A DNA stretch of 64,000 nucleotides from Pseudodesulfovibrio profundus (GCF_900217235.1 NZ_LT907975.1:2579001-2643000), one strand, 5' to 3'; counted from the first letter of the stretch, positions 43,431-53,879 are shown. Made by a program: numbers and translations. Notes: a model not told the origin generated them from the sequence alone.

Positions 43431-43462
43431 GCCCGAAGCGTCCAGCACGCTTCGGGCTTTCG
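43431..43462 (+). terminator. Terminator after rplS
   Basis: 10-bp stem GCCCGAAGCG / CGCTTCGGGC, 7-nt loop, short T-run. Separates the ribosomal cluster from the FIST-GGDEF gene. Confidence 0.75.
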
Positions 43463-43546
43463 ACGTTTGGACTTCGTTCTCCCCGGGGTTGTCCGATTGC
43501 GGGTAAAGGCTTACAGTAAGCCGTAAAAGGAAAAGCTGGGGGTTAC

Positions 43547-45331
43547 ATGATCAAAAGCATCAATATTCAATATGCGAGTCGCAAGGACTTGTTGGCAGTC
43601 CAGTCACAAGTGGCAGGATGCGAGCCTGATCATGTGCTTATTCAGGTCTTCAGCGGTAAAATGGACGACGGGTTCATAGATCGGTTGCTTGCTGAGCTGA
43701 TTGATGTTTTTCCGGGCGTTGCCATTATCGGTACGACGACGGCCGGTGAGATCATGGACGGCAAGGAGTTCGAAGGAACTGTGCTGATCAATGTCTCGAT
43801 GTTTGAATCGTCGAGTGTGAAATCCGTGCTTGTTGATCACGAAGAAGACATGGTGCGGACAGGCGTTTCGATTGGTTTGGCGCTTCGACAGCCCGATGTG
43901 AAAGCGGCCATTGTTTTTGGCTGTGGCATCAGGGACGGTAAAACAATCAATTCCGAGCCAGTCCTGCGGTCCATAAGTGAGACCCTTGGCGATGTCATTA
44001 TTGCGGGTGGTCAGGCTGCCGATAATGGTCAGGGTGAAGCAACGCTGGTGTTCACCGAAGCAGGTGTCTCCGAGTGTGGCGTGGCTGCTGTTTCCATTGG
44101 CGGGCCTGATCTGCACGCCGACAACACGTACAACCTGAGTTGGGTACCCATCGGCAAATACCTGACGATCACCGAAGCGGACGGCAACCGGGTTTTTGGT
44201 ATTGATGGGCGCACACCGTATGATCTCTATGTCCACTATCTCGGGCAGGAGGTGGCCGACAATCTGCCGTTGGCTGCAGCGGATTTCCCTTTTATCGTAC
44301 ACCGGGATGGGCTGGACATGGCTGTCCACGCCCTGGAAGTCCATGTGGACGGTTCATTTTCTTTTATTCACGATTTTCAGGTGGGGGAGCAGATACGTTT
44401 CGGTTTCTGTCATGCCGGACTGCTGGCCCTTGATGCCCAGGTTACCCATGCCGAGGTGGCCGGATTTCAGCCGGAAGCGTTGTTCGTATACTCATGCGTT
44501 TCACGCAAGTGGATACTCGGTCCGGATATTTCGGTGGAACTTCGGAGCCTCTCGGATATCGCCCCTAGCGCCGGTTTCTTCTCCTATGGCGAATATTACC
44601 AGCATTCCATTGGCAAGCCATTTTTCTTCAGCCAGACCATGACGGTTCTGAGTTTGACCGAATCGCGCAAGGGCAAGCCTGAATCAATCCCGGTCTCCCC
44701 CGGCGATTTCCCTGTGGACGAATCCCGCCAGTTCAGGGCGCTACGGGTGTTGCACCGTCTGGTTGATAAATCCACTCGCGAAATTCATGTCATGAATCAG
44801 GAATTGGCTCGACTTGCCAACATGGATTCGTTGACCGGCATTGCCAATCGGCGCTTGTTCGACGAAACGCTAGAGCGAGAGATTCGGCGTTTGTTGCGGA
44901 CCAGCGATCAGTTGTCATTGGTGTTGATGGATGTGGATTTTTTCAAAGAATACAATGACACCTATGGGCATGCGGCAGGCGATGATTGCCTGCGTGCGGC
45001 ATCGTTGCTGCTGAAAAAACACATCCGGCGTCCCGGTGATCTGGTGGCGCGGTATGATGGCAAAACATTTGCCTGCATTCTCCCGTCCTCCGGTCATGCC
45101 GGAGCCATGAAAGTGGCCGAGGCCATTCGTACCGAATTTGAGGCATTGGCCATACCGCACACGCCATCAGATGTTTCCGATTATGTCACGGCCTCCTTTG
45201 GTGTGCTGACCGTGGAAGATCTTGCCCTTGCCACGCCGGCAAAGATGATGGCAGCGTGCGACCAGATGCTCCAAAAAGCCAAGCGACGCGGGCGTAATTG
45301 CGCGCAGGGCGTCAGCCGTTTCATGCTCTAG
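43547..45331 (+). CDS. FIST sensor fused to a degenerate GGDEF domain
   Basis: 594 residues, no signal or membrane helix. FIST_N about 1-210 ([10 protein letters not shown]), FIST_C about 215-385 ([26 protein letters not shown]), a helix linker (about 400-430), then a GGDEF-family domain ([24 protein letters not shown]). The signature itself reads D504-G-K-T-F508 rather than GG(D/E)EF, so the cyclase site looks broken. The inhibitory-site motif R495-P-G-D498 is kept at the normal spacing. Likely a c-di-GMP or small-ligand receptor. FIST domains are thought to bind amino acids. Confidence 0.9.
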   Translation: MIKSINIQYASRKDLLAVQSQVAGCEPDHVLIQVFSGKMDDGFIDRLLAELIDVFPGVAIIGTTTAGEIMDGKEFEGTVLINVSMFESSSVKSVLVDHEEDMVRTGVSIGLALRQPDVKAAIVFGCGIRDGKTINSEPVLRSISETLGDVIIAGGQAADNGQGEATLVFTEAGVSECGVAAVSIGGPDLHADNTYNLSWVPIGKYLTITEADGNRVFGIDGRTPYDLYVHYLGQEVADNLPLAAADFPFIVHRDGLDMAVHALEVHVDGSFSFIHDFQVGEQIRFGFCHAGLLALDAQVTHAEVAGFQPEALFVYSCVSRKWILGPDISVELRSLSDIAPSAGFFSYGEYYQHSIGKPFFFSQTMTVLSLTESRKGKPESIPVSPGDFPVDESRQFRALRVLHRLVDKSTREIHVMNQELARLANMDSLTGIANRRLFDETLEREIRRLLRTSDQLSLVLMDVDFFKEYNDTYGHAAGDDCLRAASLLLKKHIRRPGDLVARYDGKTFACILPSSGHAGAMKVAEAIRTEFEALAIPHTPSDVSDYVTASFGVLTVEDLALATPAKMMAACDQMLQKAKRRGRNCAQGVSRFML

Positions 45332-45387
45332 TCGGCGGGGTGGCCTTTTGTGCGGATTCAGGGCAAAAGGGCGTCTGGAGTAACGAC

Positions 45388-46029
45388 ATGAACCAAACAG
45401 TATTGTTCTCAGCAAACGGGTACGTCGAAACGGAAATAGCGGGCGTGGATGAAGCAGGGCGTGGATGCCTTGCCGGTCCTGTGGTTGCTGGTGCATGCGT
45501 GCTCCCGGCGGAGTATGACCTGCCCGGTTTGAACGATTCCAAGCAGCTCAAGGCAAAAGATCGGGAATTCCTCTACGACGGTATCCGTGCGCAAGCGATA
45601 GCCTGGTCCATTGGTGTTTCCTGGCCGCGCGAAATTGAAGCGGTCAATATCCTCGAAGCCACATTCCTGGCCATGTCTCGCGCTGTTCGGACCCTGAAAA
45701 CGTCACCCCGTTTTCTGCGCATCGATGGTGATAAGACCATCCCCGGGTACGCTCTCAGGCAGGAAATTCCGCAGGAGGCTGTGATCAAGGGGGATGGTAC
45801 GGTCCCGGCGATTTCCGCTGCCTCCATCCTTGCCAAAACCTTTCGCGATAGGCTGATGGTCAAGCTCGCCAAACGGTATCCGGGCTACGCCATTTCCCAG
45901 CATATGGGCTATGGCACCAAGGTGCACATGGAAGCTATTCGCCAACTCGGACCAAGCCCCATACATCGCATGACATTCCGTGGCGTGAAGCCGGAGAAGC
46001 CTGCACAGCAGCAGGCCAGTCTTTTTTAA
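45388..46029 (+). CDS. rnhB: Ribonuclease HII
   Basis: Removes ribonucleotides from DNA. 213 residues; D21-E22 in G-V-D-E-A-G-R-G, D113 in R-I-D-G-D-K, and the S-I-L-A-K-T-x-R-D block. CTGGAG before the ATG; the frame is open upstream. C-terminus Q-A-S-L-F fits the clamp-binding consensus, as known for PIP boxes of archaeal homologues. Confidence 0.96.
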   Translation: MNQTVLFSANGYVETEIAGVDEAGRGCLAGPVVAGACVLPAEYDLPGLNDSKQLKAKDREFLYDGIRAQAIAWSIGVSWPREIEAVNILEATFLAMSRAVRTLKTSPRFLRIDGDKTIPGYALRQEIPQEAVIKGDGTVPAISAASILAKTFRDRLMVKLAKRYPGYAISQHMGYGTKVHMEAIRQLGPSPIHRMTFRGVKPEKPAQQQASLF

Positions 46030-46040
46030 GGCAGGACGCT

Positions 46041-46877
46041 GTGCAACTGTCCATTGTCGTCCCCAACTACGAATACGGCAACTTTGCCGATCGATTCTTC
46101 GGCTCCATCGCCGGACAGACACTGGCGCTCGATCAGGTCGAAATAGTATTTGTGGATGATGGCAGCAGGGACAATTCACTGGAGCAGGCACATCGCTGGG
46201 CGCAGCAGTTGCCCTGTGCGAATTTTCGGATTCTGACGCCATCCCGAACCGGCAAACCCGGGTTGGTCCGAAACCATGGATTGGAACACGCTTCCGGGGA
46301 ACTGCTTCTGTGTCTTGATCCCGATGATGCGTTGCTTCCCGGGTATCTGGAGCGCTGTGTGACTACCCTTATCCAGGATACTTCCATCGATGTGGTCTAC
46401 ACCGATTATCGGGAAGTGGGTGTTGGTGATGGTCGTGATGTACGGTTGCCCGATTTCAAGCGCGGCCTGTTGCGAACGCAAAACGCGTTGCCACCATCCG
46501 CCATGATCCGTCGTTCTCTCTGGGACAGCGGCGTGCGCTTCCGCGACAATACCGAATATGAGGATTGGGATTTCTGGGTGCAGTGCCAGATGACCGGAGC
46601 ATCTTTCCGTCGCATCCCCGAGGTGCTTTTCGAATACACCCTGCATGATAAGAACTTTTCCCATCATGCTGTCCGCCACGACGGCCACGCCAAAGCGCGT
46701 ATCGTGCTGAACAATCCCGATTTCTTTCACCCGGAAGTGCGCCGATGGGCCGATAGCTATCTGCGCGGCAGACTGCACGGCCAAGCCATGCAGCGAGGTT
46801 ATATCCCGACTCCGTCAGATGTGAAAAAACTGCTCATGGACGTGGAAACACGAGTGCGCGATCTCGACGCCCAATAA
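46041..46877 (+). CDS. Family 2 glycosyltransferase
   Basis: GT-A transferase of 278 residues, no membrane helix. Nucleotide-sugar site V-D-D-G-S-R-D-N-S and metal site D-P-D-D; E-D-W-D-F-W near 177 is the usual acceptor-site motif. Starts at a GTG 12 nt after rnhB. Donor and acceptor unknown. Convergent with the oxidoreductase gene. Confidence 0.9.
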   Translation: MQLSIVVPNYEYGNFADRFFGSIAGQTLALDQVEIVFVDDGSRDNSLEQAHRWAQQLPCANFRILTPSRTGKPGLVRNHGLEHASGELLLCLDPDDALLPGYLERCVTTLIQDTSIDVVYTDYREVGVGDGRDVRLPDFKRGLLRTQNALPPSAMIRRSLWDSGVRFRDNTEYEDWDFWVQCQMTGASFRRIPEVLFEYTLHDKNFSHHAVRHDGHAKARIVLNNPDFFHPEVRRWADSYLRGRLHGQAMQRGYIPTPSDVKKLLMDVETRVRDLDAQ

Positions 46878-46900
46878 TACGCACAAATTTATGATGGGGA

Positions 46901-48019
46901 TTAGCTTTCGCTGTCCCCCAGATCGATCCACGACGTATTGTTGTGAGAACTTTCCAAACACGCCTCTATAAAGCGTACCCCGCGCAGGCCGTCTTCCCCG
47001 GTGGGGTAGTTGGGTTCCTTGCCCTGAATGATGGTGGCGCAAAAGTCGCTGTAAATATTGGCAAAAGCTAGTAACCATCCCTCGGGGTGGCCCGGAGGGG
47101 TGTGGGAATAAGCGGCGGCTTCGGGTGTCAGGTCTGTTGTTCCCCGGACCAGTGTTCGGGCTGCCTGATTGAGCGGCATGTGGCGCAGATGGTCCGGGTC
47201 TTCCTGAAACCATTCCAGCCCGCCTTCGGAACCGAAGATGCGTAATCGAAGTCCGTTGACCATGCCGGTGGCAGCCTGTGAATACCAGTACATCCCCTTG
47301 GCTCCACCTTCATATTCCGTGAGGATGGTGCCGTTGTCATCCAGTAGGCGGCCTTCCACCAGTGTGTCCAGCCGTGCAGCCAGTTTGGTGCGGCGCAGGC
47401 CGGTGACATGGGGCACGAGGTACTCGATGTGGCTACCCACATCGCCCAGAGACAGTACCCCGCCACTGCGCTTGGGATCGGCTCGCCATGAGGCCTGAAT
47501 GTGGCCGGTGGTCTCCAGCATTTCGGCAAGCCAGCCCTGCGGATATTCGCAGTTGATGAATCGAACCTCGCCGATGTCGCCGCGCCGGATCATCTCCCGC
47601 ATCTGTCGAACCATGGGGTAGCCTGCATATGTATAGGACACCCCCAGGGCGAGGCCCTTTCTCCGGGCCAGTTCCACCAGTTCCTGTGCCTGAGTGGAAG
47701 TATGGGTAAACGGCTTGTCGCACATGACGTTGATGCCGTTTTCCAGACAGGTTTTGACATTGGAGTAGTGCGCTTCATTGGATGTGACCACTACGGCGAA
47801 ATCGATATCTCCGGCCTCCAGCCGAGCCAGTTCTTCCGGGGTGGCGTACAGCCGATCTTCGTCAATTTCCAGTTCGGCACCGAGCAGTCGTGTTTTCACC
47901 AGATCACGAGAGAAACATCCGGCTACGATTTTGGCCTGTCCGTTCAGTGCAAGAGCGCGTCTATGTACTTGTCCGACGAATGCGCCCGGGCCTCCGCCGA
48001 TCATTGCGTATTTGAGCAT
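46901..48019 (-). CDS. Gfo/Idh/MocA-family oxidoreductase
   Basis: NAD(P)-dependent sugar or inositol-type dehydrogenase, 372 residues. Rossmann fold G-G-G-P-G-A-F near residue 8, then C-D-K-P-F-T near 97 (E-K-P variant), and C-terminal alpha/beta domain. GGAGG 6 nt upstream of 48019 fixes the start. Substrate not predictable; the neighbouring glycosyltransferase suggests a sugar context. Confidence 0.9.
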   Translation of the reverse strand: MLKYAMIGGGPGAFVGQVHRRALALNGQAKIVAGCFSRDLVKTRLLGAELEIDEDRLYATPEELARLEAGDIDFAVVVTSNEAHYSNVKTCLENGINVMCDKPFTHTSTQAQELVELARRKGLALGVSYTYAGYPMVRQMREMIRRGDIGEVRFINCEYPQGWLAEMLETTGHIQASWRADPKRSGGVLSLGDVGSHIEYLVPHVTGLRRTKLAARLDTLVEGRLLDDNGTILTEYEGGAKGMYWYSQAATGMVNGLRLRIFGSEGGLEWFQEDPDHLRHMPLNQAARTLVRGTTDLTPEAAAYSHTPPGHPEGWLLAFANIYSDFCATIIQGKEPNYPTGEDGLRGVRFIEACLESSHNNTSWIDLGDSES

Positions 48020-48108
48020 TGCATACCTCCGGCTCGACCATACAGCAAAGATTTGCCTGATGAAAGGGGTGTGGCGTCCGGGGTGGCCCTGTGCTATCAC
48101 TTTCGGCC

Positions 48109-48501
48109 ATGGAGTTTCTCTCGAAAATGGTTCCCACTCGGTTGCGCGGCGACAAAGGTGAAGAGGCGGCAGCGCGTTTTCTCCGCAAGCGCGGCATGAA
48201 GGTGCTTGAACGCAACTGGCGATTTCGCCAGTGGGAGCTGGATATTATCTGTCGCGATGGTGATACGCTGGTGTTTGTGGAAGTCAAAACCAGAAAGACC
48301 GGCGGCATGGGGACTCCTGCTGATGCGCTGGACCACAACAAGCAGGCGCGGCTGGTCAAGGCGGCAAGCCATTATCTGAGCCGTAACGATGCTTGGGACG
48401 AGCCGTGCCGGTTCGACTTCGTTGGCGTGGTGGATTCTGGCGCTTCCATGGATGTGGAGCACATCGAAAATGCTTTTGACCTCACGGGAATGAATATATG
48501 A
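48109..48501 (+). CDS. yraN: YraN/UPF0102 nuclease-fold protein
   Basis: 130 residues, G-x-x-G-E-x-x-A-x-x-x-L, W-E-L-D-I-I-C-R-D-G, F-V-E-V-K-T-R and K-Q-A-R-L are the PD-(D/E)xK-like features of UPF0102. Function undefined. Overlaps rsmI by 4 nt (ATGA). An upstream ATG at 48091 is less likely. Confidence 0.93.
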   Translation: MEFLSKMVPTRLRGDKGEEAAARFLRKRGMKVLERNWRFRQWELDIICRDGDTLVFVEVKTRKTGGMGTPADALDHNKQARLVKAASHYLSRNDAWDEPCRFDFVGVVDSGASMDVEHIENAFDLTGMNI

Positions 48502-49325
48502 GCGATACAGGAATTTTGTGGGTGGTCGCCACTCCTTTGGGTAATGTGGATGACCTGTCTCCACGGGCGCGGGATATTTTGTCGGATGCCGATGTTATTC
48601 TGGCCGAGGATACCCGTCGGACCGGTATGCTGTTCAAGCGTTTGGAACTTGAGCGGCATGGGCGATTGATGTCCTTTTTCGAGCACAACGAAGACAAGCG
48701 GCTGCCGCGGGTACTGGAGTATCTGGAGGAAGGGATGCATGTGGCGCTTGTTTCCGATGCAGGAACGCCGCTGCTGTCCGACCCCGGCTTCGCTCTGGTT
48801 CGGGCCTGCCGTGAACAGGGGCTGGAAGTCTCGCCGGTACCGGGACCAAGTGCACCGGTTGCAGCCCTGTCCGCATCGGGATTGCCGCCGCTGCCGTATA
48901 CGTTTCTCGGGTTCCCGCCGCGCAAGAAATCACAGACCGAAAAACTGTTCACCGCTCATCGCGATACCGGTGCAACCCTTGTCTTTTTCGAGCGCAAATC
49001 ACGACTCAAAGGAACTTTGACCATCGCCCACGACATATTGGGAGATCGGGAGTTCTGCGTGGCCCGTGAGCTGACCAAGGAATATGAAGAATTCATCTCC
49101 GGCTCCCTTGGCGATCTGGACAGCATGGATTTCGAGCTGCGAGGGGAGTTGACCGTCATCATCGCTCCGGCTGGTCAGTCCGAAGAAGCCACCGAGGCCG
49201 ATGTCCTCGAAGTTGTCGAGGAAGAGCGTCTGGAAGGCGGCAAGCCCAAAGAGGTTGCCCGACGGGTCGCCGGGCGCGTCAACGGCTGGACAGCCAAGGA
49301 AGTGTATGCTTTGATGAGCCGTTAG
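48498..49325 (+). CDS. rsmI: 16S rRNA (cytidine1402-2'-O)-methyltransferase
   Basis: Tetrapyrrole-methylase fold enzyme, 275 residues. V-A-T-P-L-G-N-V-D-D-L-S-x-R-A, A-E-D-T-R, S-D-A-G-T-P and G-P-S-A are diagnostic. Translationally coupled to yraN. Confidence 0.97.
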   Translation: MSDTGILWVVATPLGNVDDLSPRARDILSDADVILAEDTRRTGMLFKRLELERHGRLMSFFEHNEDKRLPRVLEYLEEGMHVALVSDAGTPLLSDPGFALVRACREQGLEVSPVPGPSAPVAALSASGLPPLPYTFLGFPPRKKSQTEKLFTAHRDTGATLVFFERKSRLKGTLTIAHDILGDREFCVARELTKEYEEFISGSLGDLDSMDFELRGELTVIIAPAGQSEEATEADVLEVVEEERLEGGKPKEVARRVAGRVNGWTAKEVYALMSR

Positions 49326-49382
49326 CTCACCAAATGCCTGCCGCTCCCGGCCAATGACCATATCCATGAGAATCAATACACG

Positions 49383-50357
49383 ATGAGCCTGCAATCCCTA
49401 TACACCAAAGTGCTGGACGGACATCGTCCTTCCGACGGCGAGATTCGGTATCTGATCGAGTTGCCGGACGAGAGATTGCCCGAGCTGCTCGCCTGTGCCC
49501 ATGGTTTGCGTCGGGCGCACTTCGGTAACAAGGTGAGCCTGTGCGCCATCATCAATGCCAAATCCGGCACCTGTTCCGAGAACTGCTCCTTTTGCGCTCA
49601 GTCCGGTCATCACGGGGGCGAAAGTCCTGAGTACCCATTGCTCCCTCCCGAACAGATTGTGGAGGGTGGCAAAAAGGCCCGGGCCGAAGGCGCTACCCGT
49701 TTTGGCGTGGTATCCAGCGGCAAGGTCGTTGGGAATGCCGACATGGCAGGGTATGTGGAGGCGATTCGCGGTCTCGTTGCAATCGGCATTGTACCGGATA
49801 TTTCCCCCGGCATACTTGAGGCTGATCAACTTCGGGCTTTGAAGCAGGCCGGATTGCAGGGATACCATCACAATCTGGAGACCTCCGCGTCCTTTTTCCC
49901 GAAGATGTGCACCACCCACGCCTACGAAGACGACGTACGGGCTGTGCAGTCCGGACTTGATGCGGGGTTATACGTTTGTTCCGGGGGCATCTTTGGCATA
50001 GGCGAAAGCTGGGACGATCGCGTGGAGTTGGCATTGCTGCTGGCGAAGCTGGGAGTCCCTTCGGTTCCCATGAATTTCCTTAACCCCATTCCGGGGACCC
50101 CGTTGGAGAATCAGCCGGTGCTGACACCGGAGGAAGCGTTGCGCATCGTTGCAATCTATCGTTTTCTGCTGCCGGATCGAGCGCTGCGCATTTGCGGCGG
50201 GCGACCCACTGTTTTCGGCGAAGAGCGAAAAGGGGAGTTGCTCGAATCCGGCGCCAGCGGTCTGATGATCGGCGACTACCTGACCACAAGTGGCAATGAA
50301 ACCACATCGGATCTGCAACAAATTGAAGCGGCAGGGCTTGTCCCCGAGGGCGATTAA
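49383..50357 (+). CDS. bioB: Biotin synthase
   Basis: Radical-SAM enzyme converting dethiobiotin to biotin, 324 residues. C64-x3-C68-x2-C71 (C-S-E-N-C-S-F-C), then Y-H-H-N-L-E-T and the D-R-V-E-L-A motif. A GxGE-type loop G-I-G-E-S. No BirA operator seen in the 57-bp gap upstream. bioY starts 6 bp later. Confidence 0.97.
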   Translation: MSLQSLYTKVLDGHRPSDGEIRYLIELPDERLPELLACAHGLRRAHFGNKVSLCAIINAKSGTCSENCSFCAQSGHHGGESPEYPLLPPEQIVEGGKKARAEGATRFGVVSSGKVVGNADMAGYVEAIRGLVAIGIVPDISPGILEADQLRALKQAGLQGYHHNLETSASFFPKMCTTHAYEDDVRAVQSGLDAGLYVCSGGIFGIGESWDDRVELALLLAKLGVPSVPMNFLNPIPGTPLENQPVLTPEEALRIVAIYRFLLPDRALRICGGRPTVFGEERKGELLESGASGLMIGDYLTTSGNETTSDLQQIEAAGLVPEGD

Positions 50358-50363
50358 GTTATA

Positions 50364-50927
50364 GTGGACAACAACATGAGTAATAATTCACTGACCGACC
50401 TGCATCAGATGGTCTGGGTGGCATTGATGGCCGCTACAGTCGGAGCCGGGGCTTTCCTCATAGTGCCCATCGGCCCTGTTCCGGTCTCCATGCAGCCCTT
50501 TTTCGTCTTTCTGGCCGGTTTTGTACTCGGCCCCAAACGGGGAGCCATGGCCGTTGCCCTGTACTTGCTTGCCGGGACCATCGGATTGCCGGTGTTTGCC
50601 GGTGGTAAGTCCGGACTAGGGCATTTGTTCGGCCCCACAGGTGGCTATCTTTTCGGATTTCTCGTGGCGGCCTTTGTCTGTGGGCTTGCTCGCAGTGAAG
50701 AGCGACTCATCACGTGGTCCAAAGGGTTGGCATGTGGTTCTGCCGCACTGTTGATCCTGTATGCCGTTGGTTCCACCTGGCTCAAGTTCACCTTGTCTTT
50801 TGACTGGTACAAGGCATGGATGGTCGGTGTCGTGCCGTTTATCCCCTGGGATGGCCTCAAGGTAGGCATAGCCCTGCTTTGCTGTCGCTATCTTACCAAG
50901 TACAACCTGTTGCCCGGTCAGCGATAA
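50364..50927 (+). CDS. bioY: Biotin transporter S component BioY
   Basis: 187 residues, six membrane helices; P-I-G-P-V-P-V-S-M-Q-P-F-F-V and the G-G-K-S-G-L-G-H-L-F-G-P-T-G-G-Y motif are diagnostic. A GTG start (50364) gives four extra residues over the ATG (50376). No ECF ATPase (BioM/BioN) nearby, so it may use a shared energy module or act alone. Together with bioB gives biotin uptake and synthesis. Confidence 0.94.
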   Translation: MDNNMSNNSLTDLHQMVWVALMAATVGAGAFLIVPIGPVPVSMQPFFVFLAGFVLGPKRGAMAVALYLLAGTIGLPVFAGGKSGLGHLFGPTGGYLFGFLVAAFVCGLARSEERLITWSKGLACGSAALLILYAVGSTWLKFTLSFDWYKAWMVGVVPFIPWDGLKVGIALLCCRYLTKYNLLPGQR

Positions 50928-50943
50928 AACGAGTAGAACGGTC

Positions 50944-51723
50944 ATGCCTCCCACTCCGAAATTCCCGCCCGACAGCCAGACCATGGCCTATGTTCGCAGC
51001 TTCATTCGCTGTTATATGTCGGGTGCCGGTTTCAATACGAGGGGCATGCAGAATATCGGGCTGACATACGCCATGCAACCCGGCCTCGGTGTCATCCACG
51101 AGAAGGGAAAGGACCTGAAGGAAGCCCAGAAGCGGTATGTAAGCCACTACCAGTCCCACCCGTTCTGGATGCCGTGTCTGGTGGGCATATATCTCAATGT
51201 GGAGTCGGCCATTGCAGCGGGGCGCTTCCCGCCCAAGATGTTTGCTAAGGTCAAGGACACTACGGCCTATACCTTGTCGGCCATCGGCGATTCGGTCTTT
51301 GCCGGGAGCCTGTTGATTTTCTGGGTATTGCTCACCATCTGTTTGCTGCTCATGGAGTTGTTCGGGCTGGCTTTCGGAATAGGTGTGCTTTTTTTTGTGG
51401 GATTGCAGGCGTTTCGTGCGTATACGTTCGTTTGCGGCGTGCGCCAGGGCTTCAAATGTCTGGAGCGTCTCAAGCGATGGGACCTGATCAACTGGGGACG
51501 ACGCATCAAATATGTCAATGCGGCCATGCTCGTCTGGTTGTGGGTGCTTATCTGGCCCCATCCCATTGTTTGGTGGAAATGGTGCATCGGACTGGGAATG
51601 CTCATGCTCTTTGCGCAGTTTGTGCGAACAGGGCTGGTAGGGCGCGTCGTGACTGCTGCGGTTTTCGTTGGAGCCACGGATTTTTTCCCGGTGGTGGAAC
51701 AATGGCTGCGAAATATGCTATAG
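50944..51723 (+). CDS. Mannose-type PTS EIID-like membrane component
   Basis: 259 residues, C-terminal half with about five helices. F-N-T-R-G-M-Q-N-I-G-L-T-Y-A-M-Q-P and L-S-A-I-G-D-S-V-F match EIID (ManZ). Other EII parts (IIA, IIB, IIC) are absent here, so its role may be regulatory or it may pair with distant genes. Followed by HPr and enzyme I after 50 bp. Confidence 0.85.
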   Translation: MPPTPKFPPDSQTMAYVRSFIRCYMSGAGFNTRGMQNIGLTYAMQPGLGVIHEKGKDLKEAQKRYVSHYQSHPFWMPCLVGIYLNVESAIAAGRFPPKMFAKVKDTTAYTLSAIGDSVFAGSLLIFWVLLTICLLLMELFGLAFGIGVLFFVGLQAFRAYTFVCGVRQGFKCLERLKRWDLINWGRRIKYVNAAMLVWLWVLIWPHPIVWWKWCIGLGMLMLFAQFVRTGLVGRVVTAAVFVGATDFFPVVEQWLRNML

Positions 51724-51773
51724 CCTGTTACCTTGTGAAGGTTGAAGGGCTGTAAAGGTAAAGAGTACGAAGA

Positions 51774-52073
51774 ATGATGGTTGATGATCAAACAGCGGAT
51801 GACGGGAATTTGGTTACCCGTCAGGTCGTTGTCGCCAATGAAAACGGACTGCATGCGCGTCCGGCCGGTAAGCTGGCCCAGCATGCCCAGTCGTTCGAGG
51901 CGAATATACATATAGTGCACGAGGACCATGAGGTGGATGCCAAGTCCATCCTTGATGTCCTGACACTCGCTGCCGGTCCGGGTGATCGATTGATGATTCG
52001 GGCTTCGGGAAGTGATGCAGCAGCGGCTGCCGATTCCCTGGAAGCGTTGTTCAAAAATAAATTCAACGGATAA
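51774..52073 (+). CDS. ptsH: Phosphocarrier protein HPr
   Basis: 99 residues, phospho-accepting H27 in N-G-L-H-A-R-P-A, S-I-L-D-V-L-T-L-A-A region keeps the regulatory Ser46-like residue. A short N-terminal extension is present. Enzyme I starts 4 nt later. Confidence 0.94.
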   Translation: MMVDDQTADDGNLVTRQVVVANENGLHARPAGKLAQHAQSFEANIHIVHEDHEVDAKSILDVLTLAAGPGDRLMIRASGSDAAAAADSLEALFKNKFNG

Positions 52074-52077
52074 TCCC

Positions 52078-53862
52078 ATGGCGGACAAGGTTCTTACAGG
52101 TATATCGGTTGCTACGGGCATTGCCATCGGCAAGGCCTTTTTCGTCAATCGAAATCACAGGGCGAATCTGCCCAGGCAAACGGTTGCCGCGAACCTCGTT
52201 CCCGATGAGATCGAGCGTCTTCATGCTGCGTTTTCCGCAGTCGAGTCCGAATTGTCCGCTGTGCGTGAGCAGGTTCCGTCCGAGCTGAAGGACTATGGTC
52301 TGCTCATTGATACGCATATCATCATGCTCAAGGACCCCAAGCTGTCAGGCACTGCTGAGTCGTTCATCAAGAACCTCGGCCTGAATGCGGCATGGGCTCT
52401 CGAAAAAGCTGTTTCCGAACAGGAAACCGCGTTCCGTGCCATTGATGATCCCTACATTCGGGAGCGAATGCAGGATGTTCGCGTTGTTGCTGACAAGGTG
52501 CTGGTCAAGCTCATCGGCCAGGAGGTCGACCTTGAGGCGCTGTCTGGCAGGGCGATCATCATGGCCCATGACCTGTCCCCCGCCGATACGGTGGAGTTGC
52601 AGGTCGACAAGATCATGGGATTCGCCACGGTTTGCGGCGGCAAGACCTCGCATACCGGTATCATGGCCCGCTCGCTGGCAATCCCTGCCCTTGTGGGGGT
52701 GGACAAGCTCGAGGATCACATCAATGACGGCGACCTCGTTGTGGTTGACGGGTTGGCCGGAAAGATCGTGGTCAATCCCAATGAGGCAGAGCTTGAGGAC
52801 TACAACGAGCGCGCTGCGTTTTTTGAGGACTATACCCGCAAGATCAAACGCCAGTGCCAGCTTCCGGCCGAGACCTTTGACGGCTCCCGCGTTCAGGTTC
52901 TGGCCAATATCGAGCTGGTGGAAGAGGTGGCGACCGTCATCGACAACGGTGGCGAAGGGGTTGGACTGTACCGGACCGAGTACGCCTACCTGAATCGGAC
53001 CGAGTTGCCGAGCGAAGAGGAATTGGCTGAAAAGTACATCGACCTTGCCTCCATCATGTCGCCCAAGAAGGTGGTTTTCCGTACCCTTGACCTGGGAGCG
53101 GATAAGTTCATCACGTCCTACGGCGAACTCAACGAGACAAACCCGGCCATGGGCTTGCGTGCCATCCGTTTCTGCCTGAAGAATCCTCAGTTGTTCAAGA
53201 CGCAGTTGCGCGCCATTTTGCGAGCATCGGCCTACGGCAATGTTTCGCTGATGTTCCCGATGATCTCGGGCGTCAAGGAAGTGCGACAGGCCAAGGCGTG
53301 GCTCGCTCAGGCCAAGGCCGAACTGCGGCGCGAAGGCGTGGAATATGATCCCGAGATGCCCATCGGTATCATGATCGAGCTGCCCGCCGCCGTGATGATT
53401 GCCGAATACCTGGCTCATGAGGTGGACTTTTTCTCCATAGGTACCAACGATCTCATCCAGTACTCCATCGGGGTGGATCGCACCAACCATCATGTGTCGT
53501 ATCTGTACCAGCCGTTGCACCCCGCGACACTGCGAACCATCAAGCTCGTGGTTGACGCTGCGCATCAGGCGGGCATAGAAGTCTCCCTGTGCGGTGAAGT
53601 TGCCTCGGACCCGTTTTGTGTTCCCATTTTGCTGGGCATGGGCATTGATTCCATATCGCTCACCCCGCAGGCGATCCCGGGCATCAAGCGCATTATTCGG
53701 CAGACCAACATGCATGATTGCCGAAAGTTATTGCGAAATGTGCTGGAGTGTCGGACGGTCAGCCGCATCAATAATCTGGTGATGGATAACATTTTCAAAA
53801 ATTTCCCGGATGAAGTGACCTTTTTCACTTCCCTTCTCGAAAACGACGAAGCGCCGTCCTAA
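52078..53862 (+). CDS. ptsI: PTS enzyme I
   Basis: 594 residues. Phosphorylated by PEP on H192 ([12 protein letters not shown]) and passes phosphate to HPr. C-terminal PEP-binding barrel with [15 protein letters not shown] and L-C-G-E-V-A. Very similar in length to standard PtsI. No sugar-specific complex in the window, which suggests a regulatory PTS. Confidence 0.97.
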   Translation: MADKVLTGISVATGIAIGKAFFVNRNHRANLPRQTVAANLVPDEIERLHAAFSAVESELSAVREQVPSELKDYGLLIDTHIIMLKDPKLSGTAESFIKNLGLNAAWALEKAVSEQETAFRAIDDPYIRERMQDVRVVADKVLVKLIGQEVDLEALSGRAIIMAHDLSPADTVELQVDKIMGFATVCGGKTSHTGIMARSLAIPALVGVDKLEDHINDGDLVVVDGLAGKIVVNPNEAELEDYNERAAFFEDYTRKIKRQCQLPAETFDGSRVQVLANIELVEEVATVIDNGGEGVGLYRTEYAYLNRTELPSEEELAEKYIDLASIMSPKKVVFRTLDLGADKFITSYGELNETNPAMGLRAIRFCLKNPQLFKTQLRAILRASAYGNVSLMFPMISGVKEVRQAKAWLAQAKAELRREGVEYDPEMPIGIMIELPAAVMIAEYLAHEVDFFSIGTNDLIQYSIGVDRTNHHVSYLYQPLHPATLRTIKLVVDAAHQAGIEVSLCGEVASDPFCVPILLGMGIDSISLTPQAIPGIKRIIRQTNMHDCRKLLRNVLECRTVSRINNLVMDNIFKNFPDEVTFFTSLLENDEAPS

Positions 53863-53879
53863 AGCGCTCACCAATACAA

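Noticed and set aside
49326..49382. BirA operator before bioB
   Set aside because: No inverted GTTAAC/TTGTAAC-like half-sites found.
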